Part shown: positions 27,705-36,068 of the stretch, piece after piece
Numbering within the stretch: the stretch's first letter is position 1
Layout of the letters: every line of letters starts with the position of its first letter
Origin: Enterococcus raffinosus
Lineage (GTDB): Bacteria; Bacillota; Bacilli; Lactobacillales; Enterococcaceae
DNA length: 64,000 bases
Assembly (NCBI RefSeq): GCF_001886185.1
Contig: NZ_JXLA01000016.1
Location: 1 to 64,000, forward strand
Direction: 5' to 3'
Notes under the pieces: model-generated
What the model was told of the DNA's origin: nothing
Database searches by the model: none
The model's input: the letters and a program-made list of their open reading frames with translations, nothing else
Translations under genes and position numbers: made by a program

Positions 27705-29471
27705 ATGTCTTATCAGGAAATGCTTTTTACTTTCTTAGGCGGATTAGGAATTTTCCTTTTTGGGATCAAATATTTAGGTGACGGCTTGCAAAAAGCCGCC
27801 GGAAATCGATTACGAGAAATCCTAAATCGATTTACCTCAACGCCCTTTCGTGCCGTTTTAGCCGGGATCATTGTCACAGGGTTGATCCAGAGCAGCTCAG
27901 GAACAACGGTCTTAGCTGTGGGATTAGTTAGTGCCGGCTTTATGACCTTAAAACAAGCAATCGGGGTTATCATGGGGGCAAACGTGGGAACGACTGTCAC
28001 CGCTTTCATCATCGGTTTTAATTTGAGTGAATATGCGTTGCCGATTATTGGAGCTGGCGCCATTCTACTCTTCTTTTCAAAGCGAACCTCGTTGCAATCG
28101 ATCGGGCAAATACTTTTCGGATTTGGTGCGCTTTTCTATGGATTGAAACTAATGGGTACAGCGATGGACCCTTTGAAAGATCTCCCGCAATTTAATGAAT
28201 TGATGATCAGTGTCTCCCATCATCCTGTACTAGGTGTTGGTATCGGGACCTTGTTAACCATGGTTTTACAAAGCTCCAGTGCGACAATCGGGATCTTACA
28301 GCAGCTTTACATGCAAGGAAGTGTCTCCTTAACAGCCGCCTTGCCGATTTTATTTGGTGATAATATTGGAACAACGATAACGGCTATTATTGCCTGCTTA
28401 GGCGCAAGTGTTGCAGCGAAAAGAACGGCTGCATCACATGTCATTTTCAACTTGGTTGGAGCGATTATCTTTACAATTTTACTGGCCCCTTTTACTAAAC
28501 TCGTTATTTTTTTCGCGAGTTCATTAGGCTTGAATCCAGCCATGCAGATTGCTTTCGCACACGGACTCTTCAATATTTCCAACTTAGCGATTCAATTCTG
28601 GTTTATTCCGCAGATTGAGATGATCGTGAAGAAAATCGTCCCAGGCAGCGAGAAGAATTTGAATATTCGTTCTGTTACTTTGAGTGAGCCCATTATCCAC
28701 ACTTCTTCCGTTATGGCCATCGAACAGGCCAAAGGGGAAGTCATTCAAATGGGGAATTACGTGCTTTCTTCAGTAAAATCTGCGCGTAAATACTACAACG
28801 ACACGAAGGAAGAATGGCGGGACGACGTTCTACAGTACGAAGATGCTATTAATCAATGTGATATAGAGTTGACCGAATACCTCGTCAAAATTTCAGCAAC
28901 CGAATTGACACCTTTAGAAAGTCAGGAACAAGCGATGCTGCTGGAATTTACGAAAGATTTCGAGCGCATTGGAGATCATTCAATGAACATTATCCACTAC
29001 GTCGAAGAATCTATCGCATTAGAAGAAAAACAACGTGCAAAGGATAAAAGAAATAAAACGAAATCAACCAACAATCGGCAAACCTTCTTGCTTCATGATG
29101 AAGACCTTGAACGACTATTCGATAAAGTGTTAAAAAATATTCGAGATGCGATGCAAGTTTTAGAAAATGATGACGTTGAACTTGCACAAAAAATGCTGGA
29201 TCGTGAAGAAGAAATCAATCAACTGGTTGAATTGTTGCGTAAGAAATACATTCGTCTAATGACGAAAGGGGAAGGACGTGCAGCAGACGGCGTTCTCTTG
29301 ATTGATATCAGCTCCAACCTTGAACGTTCTAGCGACCGGACGCTTCACATTGCGAAATACTTCTTAGGAAACAAATACAATTTCAAATACGATACTTCCA
29401 ATTTCCATTACAAAGAACCCCTGGAGTCATCTGACGATTCCCTTAGTGATGGCAAAGAAGTATTGGATTAG
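27705..29471 (+). CDS. Na/Pi cotransporter family protein with PhoU-like C-terminal domain
   Basis: 588 residues. The N-terminal half has about nine membrane segments and the duplicated QSSSGTT / QSSSATIG motifs (near residues 63 and 189) of NptA/YjbB-type sodium-phosphate transporters. From about residue 350 a soluble helical PhoU-like domain follows, with two repeats (EFTKDFERIGDHSMNI and DISSNLERSSDRTLHIA). It moves phosphate across the membrane, possibly as an exporter as in E. coli YjbB. It stands alone with its own terminator. Confidence 0.92.
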   Translation: MSYQEMLFTFLGGLGIFLFGIKYLGDGLQKAAGNRLREILNRFTSTPFRAVLAGIIVTGLIQSSSGTTVLAVGLVSAGFMTLKQAIGVIMGANVGTTVTAFIIGFNLSEYALPIIGAGAILLFFSKRTSLQSIGQILFGFGALFYGLKLMGTAMDPLKDLPQFNELMISVSHHPVLGVGIGTLLTMVLQSSSATIGILQQLYMQGSVSLTAALPILFGDNIGTTITAIIACLGASVAAKRTAASHVIFNLVGAIIFTILLAPFTKLVIFFASSLGLNPAMQIAFAHGLFNISNLAIQFWFIPQIEMIVKKIVPGSEKNLNIRSVTLSEPIIHTSSVMAIEQAKGEVIQMGNYVLSSVKSARKYYNDTKEEWRDDVLQYEDAINQCDIELTEYLVKISATELTPLESQEQAMLLEFTKDFERIGDHSMNIIHYVEESIALEEKQRAKDKRNKTKSTNNRQTFLLHDEDLERLFDKVLKNIRDAMQVLENDDVELAQKMLDREEEINQLVELLRKKYIRLMTKGEGRAADGVLLIDISSNLERSSDRTLHIAKYFLGNKYNFKYDTSNFHYKEPLESSDDSLSDGKEVLD

Positions 29472-29473
29472 TG

Positions 29474-29510
29474 AAAAGCAATTCCTCGATTATTTGAGGG
29501 ATTGCTTTTT
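29474..29510 (+). terminator. Terminator of the Na/Pi gene
   Basis: A 14-bp stem with one wobble (29474-29487 with 29496-29509) and T run just after the stop. Confidence 0.9.
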
Positions 29511-29606
29511 ACCTTTCACGATTGTAAGTTTAACTACTCTTTCGTAAGTATTTTCGCGCCTTATTCCTTGGTATGATTGGTTTATCAAAGAAAGGGAGTT
29601 GAAGAA

Positions 29607-29864
29607 ATGGATACATTTACGATTGTTTTATTGGGTTGGGGACTTTATTCAGTGATTCATTATTTTGAAAAACGTGGGGAACGTGGAAAAGCTATTATTG
29701 CAACAGTACTTGTAAGTTTGCTGATTATCTTGTCAAATGTCTTTAGTAATTTTGCCAATGCCTCTCAGCTAGGCTGGTCAAAATTAGTTCTGACTGTTGG
29801 TGTGAGTGTGGTAATTTTATCCTTCTTTATTTTTCTGCCAGCTATTTTCAAAACAAAAAAATAG
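29607..29864 (+). CDS. Small membrane protein of unknown function
   Basis: 85 residues with three predicted membrane segments: FTIVLLGWGLYSVIHYF, AIIATVLVSLLIILSNVF and LVLTVGVSVVILSFFIFLPAIF. The lysine-rich end suggests a cytosolic C-terminus. ATG 29607 is chosen because AAAGGGAG lies upstream; the frame is open ten codons earlier. No family recognised. A strong bidirectional terminator follows. Confidence 0.7.
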   Translation: MDTFTIVLLGWGLYSVIHYFEKRGERGKAIIATVLVSLLIILSNVFSNFANASQLGWSKLVLTVGVSVVILSFFIFLPAIFKTKK

Positions 29865-29902
29865 GCTAGTTGAAAGATTCTCGCAAGAATCTTTCAACTA
29901 GC
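29865..29902. terminator. Bidirectional terminator
   Basis: A perfect 17-bp stem (29865-29881 with 29886-29902), CGCA loop and A/T runs on both sides, between convergent genes. Confidence 0.93.
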
Positions 29903-29908
29903 TTTTTC

Positions 29909-31648
29909 TTATTCTGCAACTGATACGGGTACGACTTCAAACTTCGTCACATCTACCAACCCGATGTCGGTAATTTTTAAATTAGGAATGACAGCTAAAG
30001 ACATGAAGCCTAGTGTCATGATCGGGTCTACCTTTTCCGATACACCCAATACCTCATGGGCTAAACGATTGATCTCCGCCTCTTGTTCTGCGACCTCTTC
30101 CCCTGAAAGATCACTCATTAATCCGGCAATTGGCAGCGCCATACTTCCGATCACTTCGCCGGATTCGACTAATACCACACCACCCTCTTGCTCTTTCAGT
30201 GCTTGCAGCGCTGTAGCCATATCCTCGTCATTGGTTCCAGTAACAATCAAATTATGAGAATCGTGAGCAATGGACAGACCAATCGCTCCTTTTTTCAGTC
30301 CGTAATCCTTCAATAGTCCGACAAATACATTTCCTGTATTGTGATGACGCTCAACTACTGCGATTTTTGTTACATCCTGCTGCGGGTCAAAGACAAATTG
30401 TCCCTCACCATCTCGTTGAACGGAGACGATTGCCTCATTTGTTAACGCTTCTTGTGGAATCACTTCAATCGCTCGTGCTTGATTACTGGCCAAGTTTAAG
30501 CCTAATTGCGCTTTATGAAAGGTATCAATATGCACACTTGATTGAACGTTTTCCGTTGACACACGGGTAATAGTTGGAAGATAGTTCCCTTTTTCAGCGA
30601 TCAAGTCACCAGCAATATACGTTGCTTCGATCGCTATTTCTGTTAAATCAGAAAAAATGACCAAATCCGCTCTCAATCCTGGCGCAATCGCTCCGCGATC
30701 CGTCAGTTGACAGCATTGAGCCGCATTGATCGTTGCCATCTGAATCGCTCGAATCGGTGAAACTCCTTCCTCGATACAAATCCGAATGCTGTTATCCAAA
30801 TGTCCTTTTTCCAGCATGGTTTTTGCTTGTAAGTCATCCGCCGATAACACACAACGCTGATAATTATTTTCGGTGACACCCTTCAATAAGGTTCGCAGGT
30901 TTTGCGTAACCGAGCCTTCACGTAAAAAGACATACATCCCGCGAGCAACCCGATCCTTTAATTCCTGCACCGTTGAGCATTCGTGATCATTAGCGATCCC
31001 TGCCGCTGCATAGGCATTTAATTCTTTTTCAAACACCATTGGTGAGTGACCGTCAATCCGCAAATTCCGTTCTTTTGCGGCTAGCAGTTTATCCAATACC
31101 TCCTCTTGTGCATTGATTACACCTGGGAAATTCATAAATTCTGCCAAGCCATCCACTTGATTTTTTTCAAATGCCGGAATCATATCCGCGGCTTCCACTA
31201 CTGCACCAGCATTTTCCATATTCGTCGCCGGTACACAAGAAGGCATCATATAGCGAATATCTAATGCTGTTTCTTTAGCAGCCTCCACCATATAGTCCAA
31301 CCCCTGCAACCCTAAAACATTCACGATCTCATGGGGATCCGCTAACACAGTCGTTGTGCCATGAGGAACGAGCAGACGACCAAACTCTTCCGGTGTTACA
31401 TAGGAAGATTCTACATGGATATGAGGATCAATGAATCCTGGAGCAACAAATTTTCCTTGTAAATCAATGCTTTCTGCTCCCTGATAACCCTCACCGACTC
31501 CCGCGATTCTTCCATCCACAATGGCGACATCTCCCTGCAGGATTTCTGCCTGATAAACATCCACCACCTGGGCATTTTTTAAAACTAGATCAGCTGGTAC
31601 TCGTCCCGCTGCTACATCAATCAGGCGCTTTAATGACTTTTTGTTCAA
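29909..31648 (-). CDS. ade: Adenine deaminase
   Basis: 579 residues, full length for AdeC-type adenine deaminase, which turns adenine into hypoxanthine for purine salvage. Metal-site motifs are seen: FIDPHIHVESS (HxH), TTTVLADPHEIVNV (carboxylated-residue region), RIDGHSPM, and LSADDLQAKTM. The start is TTG 31648, with GGAG six bases upstream. It appears monocistronic. The 31649-31929 upstream region shows no recognisable purine riboswitch. Confidence 0.93.
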   Translation of the reverse strand: MNKKSLKRLIDVAAGRVPADLVLKNAQVVDVYQAEILQGDVAIVDGRIAGVGEGYQGAESIDLQGKFVAPGFIDPHIHVESSYVTPEEFGRLLVPHGTTTVLADPHEIVNVLGLQGLDYMVEAAKETALDIRYMMPSCVPATNMENAGAVVEAADMIPAFEKNQVDGLAEFMNFPGVINAQEEVLDKLLAAKERNLRIDGHSPMVFEKELNAYAAAGIANDHECSTVQELKDRVARGMYVFLREGSVTQNLRTLLKGVTENNYQRCVLSADDLQAKTMLEKGHLDNSIRICIEEGVSPIRAIQMATINAAQCCQLTDRGAIAPGLRADLVIFSDLTEIAIEATYIAGDLIAEKGNYLPTITRVSTENVQSSVHIDTFHKAQLGLNLASNQARAIEVIPQEALTNEAIVSVQRDGEGQFVFDPQQDVTKIAVVERHHNTGNVFVGLLKDYGLKKGAIGLSIAHDSHNLIVTGTNDEDMATALQALKEQEGGVVLVESGEVIGSMALPIAGLMSDLSGEEVAEQEAEINRLAHEVLGVSEKVDPIMTLGFMSLAVIPNLKITDIGLVDVTKFEVVPVSVAE

Positions 31649-31934
31649 TTCCCTCTCCCCTTTTTAAATATTTTTTCTATTATAGCAGGGTTACTCCCTC
31701 GAATCACTACTAATTTGAGTTCATTTTAAAATGATACTAATCTCTCCTGTTTATAAGTAAGTAGATGGATCACTATGAAAGGCTCTTTGATGGAATAAAT
31801 GCTCAAAGTGTATTTTCCTTTATAAATAGAAAAAATCAACAGCCCCAATCGTAATACTTAAGATCATTTTGTCGAAAATTAGGTTAACCGTCAGTCTATC
31901 CAATTTCATAAGCTACTTTTTTTATCATAAGAAA
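31649..31934. other. Intergenic region without a recognisable gene
   Basis: About 285 AT-rich bases between adenine deaminase and the FGGY-kinase terminator. It presumably holds the ade promoter. A repeat of the terminator arm (AGCTACTT near 31910) could pair with AAGTAGCT at 31937-31944 and compete with the terminator downstream; its meaning is unclear. Confidence 0.5.
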
Positions 31935-31970
31935 AAGAAGTAGCTCCATTGGTTAACGGAACTACTTCTT
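31935..31970 (-). terminator. Terminator of the Etf/FGGY operon
   Basis: On the minus strand a 13-bp stem with one wobble (31935-31947 with 31958-31970) and 10-nt loop is followed by a T-rich tail, directly after the kinase stop. Confidence 0.85.
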
Positions 31971-31979
31971 CAAAATCTA

Positions 31980-33425
31980 TTATCCTTCCGGATGCAAAAC
32001 GTTATACGATTTTTTCAATACTTCATCCGTATAATCCGTCAAGCTTTGATACACTTCTTCGTTTAACTGTTTATAGATCGATACGTTTTCTGGCTTTGGA
32101 GTAAAGACGTCTTTTACTTTAACCATTTTTTCTACGGCTTCTTCATATGTTTCATAAATACCTAGTCCAACTGCAGCGTTAATTGCTGCCCCTACACTGG
32201 CACTGCCGTTCACCACATTTCGCTTGATCGGCAGGTTGAAGACATCCGCAAAAATCTGCATCAGTAAATCACTGTTTGACCCGCCGCCTGTCACGATGAC
32301 CTCATCGATCGGGTGCCCCAGTTCATCAGTCATATTCGTTACATTATTTTTCATCGTATAAGCGATACCTTCTAAGATCGAACGATACAAATAGCGATAA
32401 TCATGATGGGCATTAAAACCAATCATCACACCACGCTTGAAGGGTTCCCACGGGTTCGCCAGCCAATCCAACTTCGTCATCAAGCCGTCACTTCCGGCTG
32501 GAATATTCGCTGCTTGTTCATTCAAATATTCTTCTTCGCTAATACCTTGATAGTTAGAGCGAATACTGATTTTTTCACCTAAAAGATCCTTGAACCAAGA
32601 AACGGTCCACATTCCTCGACGAATGCCATAGCCTTCATAGATATAACGTCCTGGCATGGAAGATAAAATTCCCCAATAATTCACCGCATCACTAGGCGGC
32701 ATTTGTTTGCCCATCATCATGCTGCAAATATAGGTTCCTAAAGAAACAACTGCACTAGTATCTTGAATCAGCCCCGCTCCTAGTGCTTCAACAGCTTTAT
32801 CACTAGTTGTAGCAAAAACAGGTACTCCTTCTGGTAAGCCTGTTTTTTTACTAGCTTCCTTCGTGATCGTTCCTAGCTTATCCCCCGGCTTAACGGCTTC
32901 AAACAGCATTTCTTCTGGAAGATTATATTGCTTCAATATTTGTTCGTCGGTCGACCAGTCCCATGTTTCATAATCTACTGGCCATTGACCAAAATTATTT
33001 CCGATATTATCTTTAAACTCACCGGTTAATCGATGAGTGATATACCCACTTGTAGAGGTTACGTATTGAACGTCTGGATTGTCATGGACATACGGAGTTG
33101 AGGTCCGTTTATCCATCCAGCTAATCACTGGCTGTGCCAAAGTACCGTCTTTTTTTAATAATACACGACAGCAGCGGATAAAACCTAACCCGATTCCCAC
33201 AATATTTTCTTTCCGTACACCAAACTCATCCATTGCTTTCATTGATGCACTGCATAACGCATCCCACAAGTCGTCACCGGGATGCTCAACAACGACATCC
33301 TCGCCTAAATGCATTGGACGCAACGCTTCTTTTCCTTCGCCAACAATGTTGCCTTCTAAATCAAAAATGACAATCTTCGCACTCTGGCTTCCGCCATCGA
33401 TACCAACGATATATTTCTTTTCCAT
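31980..33425 (-). CDS. FGGY-family carbohydrate kinase (xylulokinase-like)
   Basis: 481 residues. The N-terminal ATPase strand is VGIDGGSQSAKIVIFD, phosphate-2 loop region is TTSDKAVEALGAG, and the C-terminal FGGY domain has IDEVIVTGGGSNSDLLMQIFADV. The family phosphorylates polyols and ketoses such as glycerol, xylulose, ribulose or erythritol. The N-terminal substrate region (SWMDKRT, then GNNFGQWPVDY) does not match glycerol kinase closely. It is the last gene of the FAD oxidase-EtfBA-SDR operon, so it probably phosphorylates an intermediate or product of that pathway. Substrate unknown. Confidence 0.88.
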   Translation of the reverse strand: MEKKYIVGIDGGSQSAKIVIFDLEGNIVGEGKEALRPMHLGEDVVVEHPGDDLWDALCSASMKAMDEFGVRKENIVGIGLGFIRCCRVLLKKDGTLAQPVISWMDKRTSTPYVHDNPDVQYVTSTSGYITHRLTGEFKDNIGNNFGQWPVDYETWDWSTDEQILKQYNLPEEMLFEAVKPGDKLGTITKEASKKTGLPEGVPVFATTSDKAVEALGAGLIQDTSAVVSLGTYICSMMMGKQMPPSDAVNYWGILSSMPGRYIYEGYGIRRGMWTVSWFKDLLGEKISIRSNYQGISEEEYLNEQAANIPAGSDGLMTKLDWLANPWEPFKRGVMIGFNAHHDYRYLYRSILEGIAYTMKNNVTNMTDELGHPIDEVIVTGGGSNSDLLMQIFADVFNLPIKRNVVNGSASVGAAINAAVGLGIYETYEEAVEKMVKVKDVFTPKPENVSIYKQLNEEVYQSLTDYTDEVLKKSYNVLHPEG

Positions 33426-33464
33426 AGTCTCTCCTTTTCATGTTTCTACTATTATATAGCTGGA

Positions 33465-34241
33465 CTACCGTACTAAGAAACCACCATCAACAGCCAAGAT
33501 ATGTCCATTTACAAAATGCGAAGCTTCAGAAGCTAAGAAAGCTGTTGCACCCATCAAATCTGCCACATCTCCCCATCTGCCTTCTGGTGTGTGATCCACA
33601 ATCCATTTACTGCGTTCTGGATCCTCAATTGATGCCTTTGCCGCATGTGTTTTGAAGTAGCCAGGTGCAATACCATTTACTTGGATATTGTATTGCGCTA
33701 ATTCGTCACAATAAGCTTTCGTCAAACCAGCTAATCCATGTTTTGACGCGGCATAAGCAGGGGCCCATTGTCCTCCCAAGAAAGAGAACATAGAACAAAT
33801 ATTAATGATCTTTCCACTCTTCTGAGGAATCATCACTTTAGCAGCTTCATGGCTCATATCAAAGGCTGCAGTTAGATTAATGTTGATCGTTGGATCCCAT
33901 TTATCACGACCATAGCTCACTACGTCATCGCAAGGACAAATTCCTGCGCAGTTTACTAAGATATCTACAGAGCCAAATTCAGCGACACATTTTTCAACAA
34001 CTTCTTGGCAGACGCCGTCTTTTGTGATATCTGCTTCCATATAAGCTGTTTTTGCTCCACGCTCTGCTAACACAGCATTGAATTCTGGATCATCTGGCAT
34101 AATCGATGGCATGAAAATATTTGCTCCTGCTTCAGCTAAAGCTAAGGAAAATGCTTGTCCTAGTCCAGTATTTCCGCCTGTTACGATCGCGTTTTTCCCT
34201 TTGATATGAAACATATCCATCTTGAAGTCTTTGATTTCCAT
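33465..34241 (-). CDS. SDR-family oxidoreductase (KduD/gluconate 5-dehydrogenase-like)
   Basis: 258 residues of the classical SDR family: TGGNTGLGQA nucleotide loop near residue 21, NCAGIC near 98, catalytic serine in INICSMFSF near 150, and an intact YAASK active site near 164-168. C-terminal VNGHILAVDGGF is typical. It probably oxidises or reduces a sugar or polyol with NAD(P). It has a close paralogue at 41878-42648 that lacks the catalytic tyrosine. It lies between etfA and the FGGY kinase. Confidence 0.9.
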   Translation of the reverse strand: MEIKDFKMDMFHIKGKNAIVTGGNTGLGQAFSLALAEAGANIFMPSIMPDDPEFNAVLAERGAKTAYMEADITKDGVCQEVVEKCVAEFGSVDILVNCAGICPCDDVVSYGRDKWDPTININLTAAFDMSHEAAKVMIPQKSGKIINICSMFSFLGGQWAPAYAASKHGLAGLTKAYCDELAQYNIQVNGIAPGYFKTHAAKASIEDPERSKWIVDHTPEGRWGDVADLMGATAFLASEASHFVNGHILAVDGGFLVR

Positions 34242-34288
34242 TCTTCTACCTTCTTTTCCTTTATTTTTGTTTTTTCACCCGCTTGGGG

Positions 34289-35212
34289 TTATCCCTTAAG
34301 TCTGGTACTTAGCTTCCTTGCAAATTCCGCTGCATCACCATGTACAACGATACTAGCTAAATGATTCATCGGTGCACCCAAATCCGTATTTACCGAAATA
34401 ATCTCTTTTACATTTTTTAATCCTTCAATGTGCTGTGTCGAACCGTAAATGCCCAGTGCCAAATACAAATCTGGACTCACTGTCTTTCCTGATTGTCCGA
34501 CTTGTATTTCTCGCGGCGCTCTCTTACGATCAACTAGCTGTTTCGAAACTGCCACGACACCACTCAATTCATCCGCCAACCCCTGTAGTTGATCAATAGG
34601 TTCCGAGAATCCTCCGCCTGCTGAAATGATTACGTCAGCCTCCCGAATATCAATACCGCTATGTTCACTTTCGTTAATATCTAAAATTTCAATTGATGAC
34701 GCTTTCAATTCTGTAGGATAAAAATCGATTTTCTCTGGCATTTTCGTTAAATCCTCTGCATGAAAAACATTAGGATGAACACTCGCCATGATTGGTGACG
34801 TTTCACAGACGATACTTGCCATAATATTGCCTGAAAAAGCGGGTCGCACCAATTTCTTTCCACGTTTGTCGACATGAATATCGGTAATATCAGCCACTAA
34901 TCCTACCCCCAGTCGCATCGCCACGCGCGGAGCCACCATTCGTCCAAATTCCGTCGCTAAAATAATGATACTGTCAAATTGGTACTCTCTATTAACCTGC
35001 TCAATGATATCTGTCATTACACGACTATCCTTTAGTTGGATCGACGGTCCTTCAACGTTAATCAATGCATCAAGCCCTTTAACTTCTTCAGGCAAATTGA
35101 TCCCTAATCCGTAAATAAATGCTTCTCCTTGAGCCAATCGATTGACTACAGCTATCAGATCCAGTGAATAGTCGACCTGATCATTATCTATCAGAATGAG
35201 TCCTTTAAACAT
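34289..35212 (-). CDS. etfA: Electron transfer flavoprotein alpha subunit
   Basis: 307 residues. The C-terminal FAD-binding domain is intact: VISAGGGFSEP, GQSGKTVSPDLYLALGIYGSTQH and a NTDLGAPM version of the usual NKDPEAPI segment. EtfA pairs with EtfB to carry electrons from a flavin dehydrogenase. Its ATG overlaps the last base of the etfB gene, so translation is coupled. The upstream partner is a FAD-binding oxidase rather than acyl-CoA dehydrogenase, a pairing known from Etf-linked lactate/2-hydroxyacid oxidation. Confidence 0.9.
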   Translation of the reverse strand: MFKGLILIDNDQVDYSLDLIAVVNRLAQGEAFIYGLGINLPEEVKGLDALINVEGPSIQLKDSRVMTDIIEQVNREYQFDSIIILATEFGRMVAPRVAMRLGVGLVADITDIHVDKRGKKLVRPAFSGNIMASIVCETSPIMASVHPNVFHAEDLTKMPEKIDFYPTELKASSIEILDINESEHSGIDIREADVIISAGGGFSEPIDQLQGLADELSGVVAVSKQLVDRKRAPREIQVGQSGKTVSPDLYLALGIYGSTQHIEGLKNVKEIISVNTDLGAPMNHLASIVVHGDAAEFARKLSTRLKG

Positions 35213-36000
35213 TATAAGTACCCCTTTTCTTTTAGAAACTGAACCACTTCATCAATACCTTGATCGTCAACTTTCACTACTTTGTGGGCCACTTGCTCTC
35301 TTTTTACCACCACATTTTTTCTCACTTTAGTTGGTGAGCCTTTACCGCCGATTTCTCCAGCTGGCAATTGTAACGTTTCATTCGTCACCAGCTCAAATTG
35401 CTCCTCCACATTTTTCCCAATATTTTCATACCTTACAAAACCGAGGCGCAGATTCATCTGATGAGTGACGCTCAATACGCTTGGGTTTTTAATTTTTAAA
35501 TGATACGTTTTTTCCTCTTGAAAAGCTTCAACAATGGAATACTCTTCTGTGAGTGATGGAATAGAAACAATGTTGGAAAACTGATTGATTCCCATAATTT
35601 CCGCGATCTGCGGTCCGACATGTCCTGTTCCGCCATCTAAGGTATGCGTACCAGTAAGCAGTACATCATATTTTGTAGAGGAGAGGTAGCTTGAAATAAT
35701 TTGACTAGTCACCAATGAATCACTGCCGGCAAAATGACGATCGCTGATTAAAACAGCTTTATCCGCACCCAAACGTACAAAATCTTTCGTTGGTTCCTCC
35801 AGCTTCATTGGCCCCATCGTTACAACTTCAACAAAAATGGAAGGGTTCTGCTTCTTTTGCATCATCGCAAAAGCCACCGCATTCTTATCATCCGGATTCA
35901 AGATTAAACGGGAGCTATCTCGATCGATTTTATCCGTTTTATAATCATAGACAAATTTCTCTGTATCTGGAACAAATTTGACTAAGCAGATGATTTTCAT
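35212..36000 (-). CDS. etfB: Electron transfer flavoprotein beta subunit
   Basis: 262 residues, normal EtfB length. Seen: VKFVPDTEKF at the N-terminus, LNPDDKNAV, VVTMGPMKLE, SDSLVTSQIISSYL, and THTLDGGTGHVGPQIAEIM, which corresponds to the DGDTAQVGP nucleotide-binding segment. GSPTKVRKN near the C-terminus is the conserved AP/SP-T-KxR recognition region. Directly followed by etfA, and 68 bases behind the FAD oxidase with a strong hairpin in between. Confidence 0.9.
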   Translation of the reverse strand: MKIICLVKFVPDTEKFVYDYKTDKIDRDSSRLILNPDDKNAVAFAMMQKKQNPSIFVEVVTMGPMKLEEPTKDFVRLGADKAVLISDRHFAGSDSLVTSQIISSYLSSTKYDVLLTGTHTLDGGTGHVGPQIAEIMGINQFSNIVSIPSLTEEYSIVEAFQEEKTYHLKIKNPSVLSVTHQMNLRLGFVRYENIGKNVEEQFELVTNETLQLPAGEIGGKGSPTKVRKNVVVKREQVAHKVVKVDDQGIDEVVQFLKEKGYL

Positions 36001-36032
36001 GCTATTCCCTCCTAATGCGTAGTATTATTATT

Positions 36033-36058
36033 TGTTCAAGGGCTTTCGCCCTTGAACA
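36033..36058. other. Strong intercistronic hairpin
   Basis: A perfect 11-bp inverted repeat (36033-36043 with 36048-36058) and TTTC loop lies between the FAD oxidase stop and etfB. There is no T tract on the minus strand (AAATAATAAT follows), so it looks like an RNA-stabilising or processing element rather than a terminator. Confidence 0.65.
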
Positions 36059-36068
36059 GATCGTGTAC

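Noticed and set aside
31649-31934. Purine riboswitch before adenine deaminase
   Set aside because: The conserved three-way junction loops were not seen.
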